Below are positions 53,875 through 64,000 of a stretch of 64,000 nucleotides of DNA, one piece after another. The notes under the pieces were generated by a model, which was not told the DNA's origin, searched no databases, and saw only the letters and a program-made list of their open reading frames with translations. Numbering within the stretch: the stretch's first letter is position 1; the number at the start of each line of letters is the position of its first letter. The DNA is from Neopusillimonas maritima. Lineage in GTDB: Bacteria; Pseudomonadota; Gammaproteobacteria; Burkholderiales; Burkholderiaceae_B. The stretch covers positions 1 to 64,000 of the forward strand of contig NZ_NQOU01000001.1 of assembly GCF_003576595.1 (NCBI RefSeq), in the 5' to 3' direction. The position numbers and the translations under genes were made by a program.

Positions 53875-55902
53875 TCAGCTTGGATTGAGCAAAACTTGCT
53901 CTTTTAACCGGTTCAACGCGTCGCGCGCGGCGGCAGCCTGTTCAAACTCCAGATTGCGGGCATGATCAAGCATCTGCTTCTCCAAACGGCGTATCTCACG
54001 AGCCAATAGCCGGTCATCGCTTAAAAGTTCAGCAGGAATACTGTCGTCGTGCGACGGCTTGTTTGGCTGCTCAACACCATCAATCATTTCACGGACCGCT
54101 TTGTTGACCCCGCGCGCAACGATACCGTGCTCGTCATTGAAAGCCAACTGCTTATCGCGGCGCCGTTGCGTTTCATCAATTGCGCGACGCATTGAGTCTG
54201 TCACACGATCGGCATACAAGATGGCACGACCGTTCAGGTTCCGGGCCGCCCGACCAATGGTTTGAATCAGGCTGCGCTCCGAGCGCAGAAACCCTTCTTT
54301 ATCCGCGTCGAGAATCGCCACTAACGAAACTTCGGGAATATCCAGACCTTCCCGCAACAGGTTGATCCCAACCAACACGTCAAAAACGCCCAGACGGAGA
54401 TCTCGAATAATTTCCACACGCTCAACGGTATCAATGTCGGAATGCAGGTAGCGCACTTTCAAGCCACTTTCAACAAGGTAGTCGGTTAAATCTTCCGACA
54501 TTCGCTTGGTCAGGGTGGTTACCAAAACCCGCTCTTGCACCGCAACGCGCAGCTTGATCTCGCCCAACAGATCATCCACCTGCGTGACGGCCGGCCGCAC
54601 CTCAACCTCAGGATCCACCAGTCCTGTCGGCCTGACCACTTGCTCAACCACATTATCGGCATGTTCGTATTCGTAGCGAGAAGGCGTGGCGGAGACAAAC
54701 ACCGTTTGGCGCATGCGCGCCTCGAACTCTTCCATTTTCAATGGCCGGTTATCCAGCGCGGACGGCAGCCGAAAACCGTAAGTTACAAGAGTCTCTTTCC
54801 TTGAACGGTCACCCTTATACATCGCGCCCAATTGCCCCATGGTGACATGGCTTTCATCAATAAACATCAGGGCATCATCGGGAAGATAGTCGATCAACGT
54901 CGGCGGCGGCTCTCCGGGTGCAGCCCCGGAAAGATGCCGTGAGTAATTTTCGATCCCTTTGCAGAAACCCAGTTCCTGCAACATTTCCAGATCGAAGCGA
55001 GTGCGCTGTTCAAGGCGTTGCGCTTCAACCAGTTTGTGATCATCCAGCAAAATTTTTGTGCGATCGCGCAATTCTGCTTTAATCGTTTCAATTGCGCGCA
55101 ACACCGTTTCACGCGGGGTCACGTAATGCGAACGTGGGAACACAGTGAATCGCAAAACCTTCTGACGCACCTTTCCGGTTAAAGGGTCGAACAGTTGCAG
55201 GGTTTCCACTTCATCGTCGAACAACGTAATGCGCACTGCCAGCTCGGCGTTTTCCGCAGGAAACACATCGATTGTTTCACCTCGTGCCCGAAACGTGCCC
55301 CGCACGAACTCAACATCGTTGCGTTCATATTGCATGGCAACCAACCGGGCCAGCAACTCCTGGCGCGGCACCCGATCACCCGTTCTCAGCGTCAATACCA
55401 TCGCATGGTAGTCGCCGGGGTTACCGATACCATAGATGCAGGAAACCGAGCCAACGATAATGGTGTCGCGCCGCTCCAGCAAACTTTTGGTTGCTGATAA
55501 ACGCATTTGCTCGATATGGTCGTTAATTGACGAATCCTTTTCGATAAACAAATCACGTGTAGGCACATAGGCTTCGGGCTGGTAGTAGTCGTAATACGAC
55601 ACAAAATACTCCACCGCATTCTTCGGGAAGAACTCACGAAACTCGGCATAAAGCTGAGCGGCAAGCGTTTTGTTGGGCGCCAGCACCAAGGCAGGCCGGC
55701 CGGTACGCGCAATCACATTGGCCATGGAAAATGTCTTGCCTGAGCCCGTTACCCCCAAGAGTGTTTGGAACATCAAGCCGTCATCGATTCCTTCCACCAA
55801 GGCATCAATTGCCGCCGGCTGATCGCCGGCGGGCGGATAAGGCTGGTAGAGTTCAAAAGGGCTGTTCGGATACTGTACGAAGCCCGGTGTTTTCACGGCC
55901 AT
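53875..55902 (-). CDS. uvrB: Excinuclease ABC subunit UvrB
   Basis: Damage-verifying helicase of nucleotide excision repair, 675 aa. Walker [17 protein letters not shown], the beta-hairpin [19 protein letters not shown]-box-like [11 protein letters not shown], GLRxP region [26 protein letters not shown] and the C-terminal UVR domain [26 protein letters not shown] are present. ATG at 55902 (AGGTG six bases upstream) is preferred to GTG at 55911. No CTG-N10-CAG SOS box is visible before it. Confidence 0.97.
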   Translation of the reverse strand: MAVKTPGFVQYPNSPFELYQPYPPAGDQPAAIDALVEGIDDGLMFQTLLGVTGSGKTFSMANVIARTGRPALVLAPNKTLAAQLYAEFREFFPKNAVEYFVSYYDYYQPEAYVPTRDLFIEKDSSINDHIEQMRLSATKSLLERRDTIIVGSVSCIYGIGNPGDYHAMVLTLRTGDRVPRQELLARLVAMQYERNDVEFVRGTFRARGETIDVFPAENAELAVRITLFDDEVETLQLFDPLTGKVRQKVLRFTVFPRSHYVTPRETVLRAIETIKAELRDRTKILLDDHKLVEAQRLEQRTRFDLEMLQELGFCKGIENYSRHLSGAAPGEPPPTLIDYLPDDALMFIDESHVTMGQLGAMYKGDRSRKETLVTYGFRLPSALDNRPLKMEEFEARMRQTVFVSATPSRYEYEHADNVVEQVVRPTGLVDPEVEVRPAVTQVDDLLGEIKLRVAVQERVLVTTLTKRMSEDLTDYLVESGLKVRYLHSDIDTVERVEIIRDLRLGVFDVLVGINLLREGLDIPEVSLVAILDADKEGFLRSERSLIQTIGRAARNLNGRAILYADRVTDSMRRAIDETQRRRDKQLAFNDEHGIVARGVNKAVREMIDGVEQPNKPSHDDSIPAELLSDDRLLAREIRRLEKQMLDHARNLEFEQAAAARDALNRLKEQVLLNPS

Positions 55903-55969
55903 GCTGGACACCTAAGGGTAAACCCCTTATTATCTCATTAATTATCTTCCCTCACACATCACAGGTAAT

Positions 55970-57169
55970 ATGACCTCAATTTTCGAATCCGTTGAATTAG
56001 CTCCCCGCGATCCCATCCTAGGATTAAACGAACAATACAACACTGACACCCGGTCCGAAAAAGTCAATCTGGGTGTGGGCGTGTACTACGATGACAATGG
56101 CCGTGTACCCTTGCTCAAAGCCGTACGTGAAGCCGAAAAAGCACGTATTGAACAGGCTGCACCACGCGCCTATCTGCCCATCGATGGCCTGGCGCCCTAC
56201 AACAAAGGTGCCCAAACCCTGCTACTTGGCCAGAACAACGAATTGGCCGTTTCCGGGCGCGCCCTTACCGTTCAAACCCTGGGCGGCACAGGCGCCCTTA
56301 AAATCGGTGCCGACTTCCTGAGACACGTTCAACCCAACGCCAAAGTTGTCATCAGCAACCCCAGCTGGGCAAACCATCGGGGTATCTTTGAGCGCGCCGG
56401 CTTCCAGGTCGACCAATACCCTTATTACAACCCTGAAACACATGGGTTCGATTTCGACGGCATGCTGGCGGCATTGAAAGCACTGCCAAAAGGCACAATC
56501 GTCGTACTGCATGCATGCTGCCACAACCCCACAGGTGTTGATCCTTCAACCGAACAGTGGAAACAAATCGCCGAAACCGTTAAAGAAACCGGCTTGGTTC
56601 CTTTCCTGGATATCGCCTATCAAGGATTCGGCGACGGCCTCGAAGACGACGCCTCCGTTGTGCGTTTATTTGCGAGTCTGGATATTTCCGTACTCATCAG
56701 CTCCTCGTTCTCCAAATCGTTTTCGCTATACGGCGAACGTGTTGGTGCACTAACACTCCTTTGCGCGTCGAAAGACGAAAGCGCCCGGGTTCTTAGCCAA
56801 CTGAAAATCGTCATCCGCACCAACTACTCCAACCCGCCCACTCATGGCGGCACGGTCGTTTCCACAGTCTTGAATACCCCCGAACTTTATCAACTGTGGG
56901 TCGAGGAACTCAGCGGCATGCGTAACCGCATTCGCGACATGCGAACACAATTGGTTCAGAAGCTCAAAGACCACGGCGTAACGCAAAACTTTGATTTTGT
57001 TTTGGCGCAACGCGGCATGTTCTCTTATTCGGGCCTAACCAAAGAGCAAGTAGAAGCATTACGCGCCGATCATGGTGTTTATGCGGTTGGCAGCGGTCGT
57101 ATTTGCGTTGCCGCATTAAACAGTGGCAACATCGATCACGTTGCAAAATCAATCGCAAAAGTGCTCTAA
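55970..57169 (+). CDS. Aromatic amino acid / aspartate aminotransferase (class I)
   Basis: PLP aminotransferase of 399 aa, AspC/TyrB type. SEKVNLGVGVYYDDNGRVPLL at the N-terminus, TLGGTGALKIGADFL, substrate/PLP segment SNPSWANHRGIF, HACCHNPTGVDP, and the PLP Lys in SSSFSKSFSLYGERVGAL (about residue 249). The C-terminal Arg segment is GSGRICVAALN. Whether aspartate or aromatic substrates dominate cannot be told from the sequence. Divergent from uvrB and upstream of lexA. Confidence 0.93.
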   Translation: MTSIFESVELAPRDPILGLNEQYNTDTRSEKVNLGVGVYYDDNGRVPLLKAVREAEKARIEQAAPRAYLPIDGLAPYNKGAQTLLLGQNNELAVSGRALTVQTLGGTGALKIGADFLRHVQPNAKVVISNPSWANHRGIFERAGFQVDQYPYYNPETHGFDFDGMLAALKALPKGTIVVLHACCHNPTGVDPSTEQWKQIAETVKETGLVPFLDIAYQGFGDGLEDDASVVRLFASLDISVLISSSFSKSFSLYGERVGALTLLCASKDESARVLSQLKIVIRTNYSNPPTHGGTVVSTVLNTPELYQLWVEELSGMRNRIRDMRTQLVQKLKDHGVTQNFDFVLAQRGMFSYSGLTKEQVEALRADHGVYAVGSGRICVAALNSGNIDHVAKSIAKVL

Positions 57170-57199
57170 GCAAAAAAGATTGGCAACGGCATTAATAAC

Positions 57200-57258
57200 T
57201 TGCCAATTTATATCCGCTGGGGCAGAATAAGGGCTGTATAAAAATACAGCCCTTATTC
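57200..57258 (+). promoter_or_regulatory. lexA promoter, SOS box and extended palindrome
   Basis: CTGTATAAAAATACAG (57234-57249) fits the LexA box CTG-N10-CAG. It is the core of a perfect 34-base inverted repeat with 15-base arms, 57225-57239 and 57244-57258, that ends one base before the lexA start codon. TTGCCA (57200-57205) and CAGAAT (57223-57228) are a possible promoter placing the start of transcription within the box. No Shine-Dalgarno sequence is seen. Confidence 0.85.
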
Positions 57259-57259
57259 C

Positions 57260-57916
57260 ATGGCCATCAAACTCACCTCCCGCCAACAGGAAATTCTTGA
57301 TCTTATCCGTACGCAAATCGCGCGCACGGGTTTTCCCCCTACGCGTGCTGAAATCGCGAAAGAACTGGGTTTCAAGTCTGCCAACGCAGCTGAGGATCAC
57401 CTCAAGGCCCTTGCCAAAAAAGGGGCTATAGAACTCACTGCCGGGGCATCACGCGGCATTCGCCTGAAAGTGGAAACCGATCCTGAACCGGCGTTATCGC
57501 AAACCAGTCTGTCGTCGGGCGTACTCTTCAACCCGCTGGTGTTACCTGTAGTTGGGCGCGTTGCCGCCGGCAGCCCTATTCTGGCCAACGAGCATGTCGA
57601 ACGGGAACTGTCGGTAGAACCTTCATTATTTTCGGCCACCCCTCACTATTTGCTCAAGGTGCGTGGCCTAAGCATGCGCGACGCCGGCATCCTCGACGGC
57701 GACCTCCTTGCGGTTCGCAAAACAGCCGAAGCACGTAACGGGCAAATCGTCGTTGCCCGACTGGGTGACGACGTTACCGTTAAACGTTTACATCGCGAGA
57801 ACGGGCAAATTCAGCTTTTGCCGGAAAATCCCGACTTCTCACCCATTATTGTCGATGCAGGCAACGAATTTGCTCTGGAAGGCATTGCGGTGGGACTCAT
57901 TCGTACCATGCAATAG
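57260..57916 (+). CDS. lexA: SOS repressor LexA
   Basis: Repressor of 218 aa that cuts itself when RecA is activated. Winged helix at 1-70 ([44 protein letters not shown]). Cleavage site Ala103-Gly104 in [10 protein letters not shown]; catalytic dyad Ser138 (GLSMRDAGI) and Lys175 (DVTVKRL). The linker between domains (about 71-95) is longer than in E. coli. Autoregulated through the SOS box directly upstream. Confidence 0.97.
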   Translation: MAIKLTSRQQEILDLIRTQIARTGFPPTRAEIAKELGFKSANAAEDHLKALAKKGAIELTAGASRGIRLKVETDPEPALSQTSLSSGVLFNPLVLPVVGRVAAGSPILANEHVERELSVEPSLFSATPHYLLKVRGLSMRDAGILDGDLLAVRKTAEARNGQIVVARLGDDVTVKRLHRENGQIQLLPENPDFSPIIVDAGNEFALEGIAVGLIRTMQ

Positions 57917-57927
57917 CCTCCAATAAT

Positions 57928-58740
57928 TTACAACCCTTTGTAATCGGGCTTGCGCTTCTCAAGAAACGCTTTCATCCCTTCTTGCTTATCTTGAGTGGCA
58001 AACAATAGCTGCAACGCTTTTCGTTCAAGCGCAAGTGCTGCGCCCAACGGCGCATCGGCACCGTGTAAAACCACTTCTTTAATTTGCTGTAAAGCAATAG
58101 GCGGCTGACCGGCCAAATGTTGCGCTAACTCAAGGCAATGTGGCATTAGTTCTGCGTCGTCAACCACTTTGCTGACCAAGCCCATATCATAAGCTTCATC
58201 AGCACTGATCAAATAACCTGTCATGCACAAGTACATGGCACGGAACTTGCCAATTGCACGGGTTAAACGTTGCGTCCCCCCGGCTCCGGGCATAATTCCC
58301 ACCCGAACCTCAGGTTGGCCGAAACGAGCGCTACGCGCGGACACAATCATATCGGCATTCATGGCAAGCTCCAGGCCCCCACCCAAAGCATAACCCGCCA
58401 CGGCCGCAATAACCGGAACAGGACATTCGGCCACGGCTGCCCACAAGCGTTCCGTATGTCGATGATACATCTGCACCGCATCAATCCGGGACATATCTTC
58501 AATGTCCGCCCCAGCGGCAAAAAACTTGTCACCGCCGGTGAGAATAACGCAACGTAATTCAGCGTTATCGGCCAACGACCTGAACACCGCGGCCAGCTCT
58601 TTACGAATCCCCAGATCGAGCGCATTGCGCACATGAGGACGATTCAAACGCACAATCGCAATATGTGCAGATGGGAACTCGAGTAATACCTCATTATCTG
58701 CAGACGAAGCTTCAAGTTGAACTTTTTTTTGATCGGACAT
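57928..58740 (-). CDS. Enoyl-CoA hydratase
   Basis: Crotonase-fold hydratase of 270 aa. Both catalytic Glu are in place: GYALGGGLELAMNADM and FGQPEVRVGIMPGAGGTQRLTRAIG. The oxyanion segment is FAAGADIEDMS. It probably hydrates the unsaturated acyl-CoA made from the product of the neighbouring ligase. Its start lies 19 bases after the second crotonase gene, so the three genes 61095-57928 form one unit. Confidence 0.93.
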   Translation of the reverse strand: MSDQKKVQLEASSADNEVLLEFPSAHIAIVRLNRPHVRNALDLGIRKELAAVFRSLADNAELRCVILTGGDKFFAAGADIEDMSRIDAVQMYHRHTERLWAAVAECPVPVIAAVAGYALGGGLELAMNADMIVSARSARFGQPEVRVGIMPGAGGTQRLTRAIGKFRAMYLCMTGYLISADEAYDMGLVSKVVDDAELMPHCLELAQHLAGQPPIALQQIKEVVLHGADAPLGAALALERKALQLLFATQDKQEGMKAFLEKRKPDYKGL

Positions 58741-58759
58741 TCTTTTTCCTCGCGGCTAT

Positions 58760-59569
58760 TTATAACGGGCAATTTTGATCAAAATCAGGTTTTCGCTTTG
58801 CTTTCAGCGAGGCCAACCCCTCTTTCGCATCGGGGCCTGTAAAACCCATAAACTCCAATGCTAACGACGTATCGAAAGTGGGCCCAGCCATACGCAACCA
58901 GTTATTCAGCGCATATTTCGTCCAACGCAAAGCGGAAGGCGAACCGTTTGCCAGACGGGTGGCAATTTCAAGCGACTTTTCTTCCAGCTCCGACGCATCG
59001 GTACATAGCGACACCAAGCCGATTCGCTCAGCCTCCTCACCAGAAACACTTTCGCACAGCATCAAATAGTATTTCGCCTTGGCCATTCCACACAGCAACG
59101 GCCACACAATTGCCGCGTGGTCTCCGGCGGCCACACCCAATCTGGTGTGGCCATCGATAATGCGTGCATCTTTGGCGGCAATAGAGATATCCGCCAACAA
59201 GCCGGCCACCAGGCCTGCACCCACTGCCGGTCCTTCCATCGCCGAAACAATAGGCTTGGAACAGTTAATCACGTTATAGACCAGGTCCCGTGCCTCCTTC
59301 CAGACACGTGACAGCACCGTGAAGTCTTCCGTCATCTCTTTGACGAGATCCAGGTCACCACCCGACGAAAACGCCCCCTTTGAACCACGGATAATGGCAA
59401 CGGAAACATCGGGGTCAGCATCGATATCACGCCACACCCGCACGAGTTCCCCATGCATGACGGCATCGGCGGAATTCAAACGTCCTGGGTTGGCCATGGT
59501 AATGCGCAAAACGCCTGGTAAAGGCTCATCGAACTGCAAGCGCTGATAACTTTCATAAACTGGGTTCAT
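58760..59569 (-). CDS. Crotonase-fold protein lacking both hydratase glutamates
   Basis: A 269-aa crotonase-superfamily member. The oxyanion segment is [14 protein letters not shown]. Where hydratases have GGGxELA it reads [18 protein letters not shown], and where they have QPE it reads [15 protein letters not shown], so neither catalytic Glu is present. A hydratase role is therefore unlikely; an isomerase, thioesterase, ring hydrolase or decarboxylase of the same fold is possible. Start ATG at 59567-59569 has GGAG eight bases upstream and forms an ATGA overlap with the ligase stop. Confidence 0.85.
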   Translation of the reverse strand: MNPVYESYQRLQFDEPLPGVLRITMANPGRLNSADAVMHGELVRVWRDIDADPDVSVAIIRGSKGAFSSGGDLDLVKEMTEDFTVLSRVWKEARDLVYNVINCSKPIVSAMEGPAVGAGLVAGLLADISIAAKDARIIDGHTRLGVAAGDHAAIVWPLLCGMAKAKYYLMLCESVSGEEAERIGLVSLCTDASELEEKSLEIATRLANGSPSALRWTKYALNNWLRMAGPTFDTSLALEFMGFTGPDAKEGLASLKAKRKPDFDQNCPL

Positions 59570-61095
59570 ATTTTTTTCTCCTTGCCTTGCCAATATTTGT
59601 CGCGCAGCAGGTTCTTTTGAATTTTGCCGATCGGCGTTTTGGGAAAGCTCTCAACAAATTTGACTTGCCGCGGACGCTTGAAACGCGCCAGACGCCGGGC
59701 ACAATGATCAACAATTTCTTCTTCCGTTAACGAGGCCGCTGACTTCAGCAACACGTACGCAATCGGTATCTCGCCCCATTTATCGTCGGGAATGCCAAAC
59801 ACTGCGCACTCGGCCACAGCGTCAAGTTCATAAATGGCATTCTCAATTTCTTTGGGATACACGTTTTCCCCACCGGAAATAATCATGTCTTTGGCGCGGT
59901 CAACCAAGGTAATGAAGCCATCTTCGTCCATAACGGCCAAGTCGCCGGTTACCGCCCAACCATTGCGCCAAAAGGCTGCCGTTTGCTCGGGTTCGTTGTA
60001 ATACTCAAGCATAACGTTATTGCCTCGGGATGCCACTTCGCCAATTTGGCCTCGTGGCACCGGATGTCCTTCAGTATCAATAAGCGCAATGTCTACGTTG
60101 TATGCCTGACGCCCGATCGAACCGAGTTTGTCTTGCAGATACCATGCCCGTAACGACGTTAACACGCCCATTTCAGACTGGCCGTAAATTTGTGTCATAG
60201 CCACATTAGGCAACAACCGCATCATCTCCTTCTGAACCCAATCGGGCATGGGCGCACCGGCGAACGACACCTTGCGCCAGCTTTCATAGGCGCCGGCATC
60301 GAAGCCCGGATCGCTCACAACCATGGCTATTTGCGTCGGCACCATAAACGCGGCCGTCATGCGGTTTTGTCGCACCATTTGCGCAAAGGCATCGGGGCTC
60401 CACTTGGTTAGAAAAACGCTTGTTGCCCCAACCAGCACTGCAGGCTGAAACATGATGTTCAAAGCAGCAACATGAAATAGCGGCGTAACCATGCCAATGG
60501 CATCACGCTCATCCAGCGCTTCCTCCATGGCCACGGTATGCGCCGTGATATAGCGATTCAAATGACTGCAAAGCACACCTTTGGGGCGCCCGGTCGTGCC
60601 ACCGGTATACGTCATGCAAAATGGATCACCAGGCTTAAGCTCAATGTCGGGGTAACTTTCATCGCCGGCGGCATAAAAATCAGCCAAATCAGTATCATCG
60701 GTACCGCCGCCAATACTTACATACCGGCTCAAAAGAGGTGGCTGCCCTTTCACACCCTCGATCTTGTCCTTAAAAAGCGACTCATAAATCAGTGTCGTGA
60801 CATCGGCTTTTTCCAGAACAAAAGCCAATTCGTCAGGTGAATACAAAGTCGAGACGTTTACCAATACGGCTCCCGACCGAGCGACACCAAAAAACACAAC
60901 CGCATATTCGAGGCGATTACGACACAGCATCGCAACTTTTTCGCCCTTTTTAATACCGGCGGAAATTAAAGCATTCGCTAACTTATTTGCCGTCCGATTC
61001 AAGTCCTCATAGGTAATCGTCTGGTCCTCCCAGATGACAGCCGTTTTCAAAGGGAAGCGCTCGGCGGAACGGCGCAACATATCGCCAGCCAACAT
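59566..61095 (-). CDS. AMP-forming acyl-CoA synthetase
   Basis: Ligase of 509 aa, near the FadD/FadK or benzoate-ligase-like group. AMP motif [18 protein letters not shown], then [59 protein letters not shown], and the catalytic C-terminal Lys in [15 protein letters not shown]. First gene of the ligase-crotonase-hydratase unit. Substrate unknown; the IclR regulator suggests an aromatic or related carboxylic acid. Confidence 0.92.
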   Translation of the reverse strand: MLAGDMLRRSAERFPLKTAVIWEDQTITYEDLNRTANKLANALISAGIKKGEKVAMLCRNRLEYAVVFFGVARSGAVLVNVSTLYSPDELAFVLEKADVTTLIYESLFKDKIEGVKGQPPLLSRYVSIGGGTDDTDLADFYAAGDESYPDIELKPGDPFCMTYTGGTTGRPKGVLCSHLNRYITAHTVAMEEALDERDAIGMVTPLFHVAALNIMFQPAVLVGATSVFLTKWSPDAFAQMVRQNRMTAAFMVPTQIAMVVSDPGFDAGAYESWRKVSFAGAPMPDWVQKEMMRLLPNVAMTQIYGQSEMGVLTSLRAWYLQDKLGSIGRQAYNVDIALIDTEGHPVPRGQIGEVASRGNNVMLEYYNEPEQTAAFWRNGWAVTGDLAVMDEDGFITLVDRAKDMIISGGENVYPKEIENAIYELDAVAECAVFGIPDDKWGEIPIAYVLLKSAASLTEEEIVDHCARRLARFKRPRQVKFVESFPKTPIGKIQKNLLRDKYWQGKEKKI

Positions 61096-61124
61096 AACGG
61101 TCTCCTGTTAGTCAATGCACGATC

Positions 61125-61135
61125 GTTCGGCGAAC
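61125..61135. promoter_or_regulatory. Candidate IclR operator
   Basis: GTTCGGCGAAC is a perfect 11-base dyad (arms GTTCG/CGAAC) in the divergent region between the ligase and the iclR gene. GTTCG half-sites are known for the IclR-family regulators PcaU and PobR. Confidence 0.45.
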
Positions 61136-61229
61136 ATGGCACATTGATCATCATTTGTGTAATCGAGCCAATCTTAATATGATTGCGCGAAAAACTATTC
61201 CGCCATGCAAAAAACAGGAGATAGAACGA

Positions 61230-62003
61230 ATGTCTGGAGCCAAAGACCGGCAGTTTGTTGACGCATTAGCCCGGGGGCTGGCTATTCTGGAATGCCTTTC
61301 TCGCGCCGAAAAGCCATTGGGAAACGGCGACCTTGCCAGGCTGATCACATTACCCCCATCAACAGTCAGCCGCTTAACACACACATTGACCGAACTGGGC
61401 TACCTTCGACGCTCCGATCAGGGGCGAACTTATGAACTGACCCCAAAAAATCTCACGTTGGGCTATCCGCTACTGGCAGGCATGGGTCTGCGCGACCGGG
61501 TTCGCCCTCACCTGGCCCGAATCAGCGAACAAACCGGACACACCGTGGCTTTGGCAATCCAGGATGGTCTGCACATGTGCTACGTCGATGTTGTGCAAGG
61601 AAGCGATTTTCATGCCATTCGGCTGGCTACCGGTGGGCGCTTGAGAATGAACGTATCGGCGGCCGGTATTGCAACGTTGGCGGCTATGCCGAAACAAAAG
61701 CGCTGGTCTACCCTGCTGCGATTAAGAACTGAAATGGAACAACGCAATGAAGATGTACGTGGATTGGAAAATGCACTGGAAGCTTGCTATCGCCTGGGTT
61801 ATGCCATGGTGCGCAACACCTGGCATGAAGGAATTGGCGGCGTTTCTGTTCCTATTCTTTGGCAAGGTGCCTACGGTGCATTGGCCATGCCGGTTCCAAC
61901 AAAAACCGTCAGTGCACAACGCATGCACAACGAACTAGCGCCGAAGTTACTGAGCGCGGCAGGCGAAATTGGGGCGGCACCATTACAAATGCCGGCATAC
62001 TAA
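61230..62003 (+). CDS. IclR-family transcriptional regulator
   Basis: Regulator of 257 aa. Winged helix at about 10-75 (FVDALARGLAILECLSRAEKPLGNGDLARLITLPPSTVSRLTHTLTELGYL), then the GAF-like effector domain with VRPHLARISEQTGHTVALAIQDG and GIGGVSVPIL. Start ATG at 61230 has GGAG nine bases upstream; longer frames enter the operator region. Divergent from the ligase operon and probably its controller. Ends 14 bases before the lon stop on the other strand. Confidence 0.92.
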   Translation: MSGAKDRQFVDALARGLAILECLSRAEKPLGNGDLARLITLPPSTVSRLTHTLTELGYLRRSDQGRTYELTPKNLTLGYPLLAGMGLRDRVRPHLARISEQTGHTVALAIQDGLHMCYVDVVQGSDFHAIRLATGGRLRMNVSAAGIATLAAMPKQKRWSTLLRLRTEMEQRNEDVRGLENALEACYRLGYAMVRNTWHEGIGGVSVPILWQGAYGALAMPVPTKTVSAQRMHNELAPKLLSAAGEIGAAPLQMPAY

Positions 62004-62017
62004 CCGCCCCAGAGTAC

Positions 62018-64000
62018 TTAGTGCTTAATTACGTTATCGGTACCCGACTCACCCGATGTCTTTGAATTGGCGATCGACTCAGCCGTGAGGCGTGCCACTT
62101 CTTCGTCAGACAAAGCCTGTGGCATGTCTTGCAACGCAACTTCAAGCACACGGTCAATCCAGCGAACCGGCACAATCTCCAACTGGTTTTTAACGTTGTC
62201 AGGAATATCCTGTAAATCCTTCACGTTTTCCTCGGGAATCAAAACCGTTTTGATACCGCCCCGGTGTGCTGCCAAAAGTTTCTCTTTCAGGCCGCCAATG
62301 GGCAATACTTCGCCACGCAAAGTAATTTCACCGGTCATGGCGACGTCGGACCGAACGGGAATGCCGGTAAGGGCCGAAACCATGGCTGTTGTAACTGCAA
62401 TACCCGCCGATGGGCCATCTTTGGGTGTTGCTCCCTCGGGAAAGTGGATGTGAATATCGCGCTTTTCAAAAACCGACGACAAAATACCCCATTTCTGCGC
62501 CCTTGCACGAACAACGGTACGCGCGGTTTCAACCGACTCTTTCATGACGTCGCCCAGCGAGCCGGTACGAATGACATTGCCCTTGCCCGGCATATCCGCC
62601 ACTTCAATAGTCAGCAAATCGCCGCCCACTTCAGTCCAGGCCAAGCCGGTGACCTGGCCAACCTTGTTCTCTTTTTCGGCCATGCCGAAATTGAAACGAC
62701 GAACGCCCAGAAAGTCGTTCAAGTTGGCGGACGAAATCACCACTTTCTCGATGGATTCATCCCCTTTCACTGCCTTGCCGCGGCGACGTGCCATAGTTAA
62801 CTCGGGGTACTTTTCCAGCATTTGCTTAACAACCTTACGGCATAACTTGCTGATTTCACGCTCGAGCGCACGAACACCCGCTTCCCGCGTGTAGTAACGA
62901 ACAATATCGCGTACAGCGGATTCCTGCACTTCCATTTCGCCTTCGCGCACACCGTTGTTCTTCATAAGCTTGGGCAACAGGTGGTCGAACGCAATGTGTA
63001 CTTTTTCGTCTTCCGTATAACCCGACAGCCGAATCACTTCCATGCGGTCGAGCAACGCAGGTGGAATATTCAGCGTATTGCTGGTGGCCACGAACATCAC
63101 ATCGGACAGATCGAAGTCGACTTCGATGTAATGATCCTGGAAAGTGTGATTCTGTTCCGGATCCAACACCTCGAGCAGCGCCGACGATGGATCGCCGCGA
63201 AAATCAGCGCCCATTTTGTCGATTTCATCAAGCAGGAACAAGGGGTTGCGTACCGCGACCTTGGACATGTTCTGCAGAATCTTGCCGGGCATTGAACCAA
63301 TATAGGTACGACGGTGACCGCGAATTTCAGCCTCGTCGCGCACGCCGCCCAACGCCATGCGCACGAACTTGCGGTTGGTTGCTCGCGCAATGGACTGACC
63401 CAACGAGGTTTTACCCACGCCCGGAGGCCCAACCAAACACAAAATAGGCGCTTTCAATTTGTCTACCCGTTGCTGAACGGCCAGATACTCAACAATACGT
63501 TCCTTCACTTTTTCAAGGCCGTAGTGGTCGGCATCAAGCACGCTTTCAGCATTGGTAATGGAGTTATTGATACGACTTTTTTTGCGCCAGGGCAAACCAA
63601 TAAGTGTATCGATGTAGTTGCGCACAACGGTGGCCTCAGCCGACATAGGCGACATGAGCTTGAGTTTCTTCAATTCCGACTCAGCCTTCTTGAGTGCTTC
63701 TTTGGGAAGCTGTGCAGCTTGAATTTTCTTCTCAAGCTCCTCAAGATCGGCCCCGTCTTCGCCCTCGCCGAGCTCTTTCTGAATCGCTTTAACCTGCTCG
63801 TTCAGATAATAGTCGCGCTGGCTTTTTTCCATTTGCTTCTTCACCCGACCGCGAATACGCTTTTCGACCTGGAGAATATCAATTTCCGACTCCAACTGTG
63901 ACAACAGGTTTTCCAGGCGCTCGGTTGTATTCACTACCTCGAGCATCTGTTGTTTTTGTTCAAGCTTGAGCGGCAAATGCGCTGCAACCGTGTCGGCCAA
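62018..64000 (-). CDS. lon: ATP-dependent protease La (Lon), C-terminal 660 residues
   Basis: Cytoplasmic AAA+ protease; the N-terminal substrate domain lies mostly beyond the window. Present are the coiled-coil region ([34 protein letters not shown]), Walker [10 protein letters not shown], Walker [10 protein letters not shown], sensor region [20 protein letters not shown], and the protease domain with catalytic Ser in [11 protein letters not shown] and Lys in [15 protein letters not shown]. The C-terminal tail ([22 protein letters not shown]) is unconserved. Frame is intact to the window edge. Confidence 0.98.
   Translation of the reverse strand: MADTVAAHLPLKLEQKQQMLEVVNTTERLENLLSQLESEIDILQVEKRIRGRVKKQMEKSQRDYYLNEQVKAIQKELGEGEDGADLEELEKKIQAAQLPKEALKKAESELKKLKLMSPMSAEATVVRNYIDTLIGLPWRKKSRINNSITNAESVLDADHYGLEKVKERIVEYLAVQQRVDKLKAPILCLVGPPGVGKTSLGQSIARATNRKFVRMALGGVRDEAEIRGHRRTYIGSMPGKILQNMSKVAVRNPLFLLDEIDKMGADFRGDPSSALLEVLDPEQNHTFQDHYIEVDFDLSDVMFVATSNTLNIPPALLDRMEVIRLSGYTEDEKVHIAFDHLLPKLMKNNGVREGEMEVQESAVRDIVRYYTREAGVRALEREISKLCRKVVKQMLEKYPELTMARRRGKAVKGDESIEKVVISSANLNDFLGVRRFNFGMAEKENKVGQVTGLAWTEVGGDLLTIEVADMPGKGNVIRTGSLGDVMKESVETARTVVRARAQKWGILSSVFEKRDIHIHFPEGATPKDGPSAGIAVTTAMVSALTGIPVRSDVAMTGEITLRGEVLPIGGLKEKLLAAHRGGIKTVLIPEENVKDLQDIPDNVKNQLEIVPVRWIDRVLEVALQDMPQALSDEEVARLTAESIANSKTSGESGTDNVIKH

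Noticed and set aside
53862-53878. LexA box CTGTATAAGTAAATCAG near the uvrB 3' end
   Set aside because: The spacing is CTG-N11-CAG, one base too long, and it lies at the end of uvrB, not before it. No box was found upstream of uvrB.
1-64000. tRNA genes, CRISPR arrays, insertion sequences, prophage or toxin-antitoxin loci
   Set aside because: I looked through the intergenic stretches and protein frames on both strands. There are no regularly spaced repeats, transposases, integrases or cloverleaf-like sequences that I could support.

Overview
The window reads as chromosome of a betaproteobacterium of the order Burkholderiales, most likely an Alcaligenaceae-type genome. The reasons are the gene order leuC-leuD-leuB-asd-fimV-truA-trpF, a second translation initiation factor IF-1 gene (infA2), ThrB of the kinase-fold type, a stand-alone RpfE-like gene before recJ, an iscRSUA-hscBA-fdx cluster, and moderate GC with dense packing. 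About 62 protein genes are supported, two of them cut by the window edges. I found no tRNA, rRNA, insertion sequence, prophage or CRISPR array.

Layout. (1) 1-7622: a transport and catabolism cluster on the minus strand (beta-keto acid cleavage enzyme, cupin, complete LivKHMGF-type ABC importer, start of a flavin monooxygenase of the salicylyl-CoA/aminobenzoyl-CoA hydroxylase kind), with a divergent LysR regulator. It looks more AT-rich than the rest. (2) 7594-17482: amino-acid biosynthesis and housekeeping on the minus strand (trpF, truA, fimV, asd, leuB, leuD, leuC, an M48 lipoprotein protease, aroC). (3) 17531-31791: selO, a DUF2069 membrane protein, yihY, a CBS protein, dusA, thrB, a BPSS1780-type membrane protein, a PHP-domain phosphoesterase, comEC, an orphan flavin monooxygenase, tatD, lolD and one lolC/E permease. 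(4) 31834-40410: an RpfE-like gene, recJ, a BoxR-like regulator with a feruloyl-CoA synthase-like ligase, a LON-domain protein with a patatin lipase, a ferritin-like diiron protein and cytochrome b561. (5) 40411-47520: infA2 with an elaborate leader, sixA-like and thpR genes, ahpC-ahpF, prfB with its programmed frameshift, and lysS. (6) 47559-57916: the Isc iron-sulfur operon behind two IscR-type sites, a low-molecular-weight phosphatase, uvrB, an aromatic/aspartate aminotransferase and lexA with its SOS box. (7) 57928-64000: an acyl-CoA ligase and two crotonase-fold genes controlled by a divergent IclR gene, then the C-terminal two thirds of lon.

How the parts work together. Three separate gene sets handle CoA-linked acids (left edge, 35 kb, 58-61 kb), each with its own regulator type (LysR, BoxR-like, IclR), which suggests a versatile degrader of aromatic or carboxylic acids. 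The core genes are packed with ATGA start-stop overlaps and several tail-to-tail overlaps.

Most worth a second look: the infA2 leader (promoter, intrinsic terminator, then a three-way-junction-like fold); the left-edge cluster, whose cleavage enzyme lacks a usual metal-ligand histidine and whose LivF has Arg in place of the Walker A Lys; the BoxR-like regulator beside a feruloyl-CoA synthase rather than benzoate genes; a crotonase-fold protein lacking both catalytic glutamates; and a perfect 15-base-arm palindrome that contains the lexA SOS box and abuts the start codon. None of these is proven new from sequence alone.
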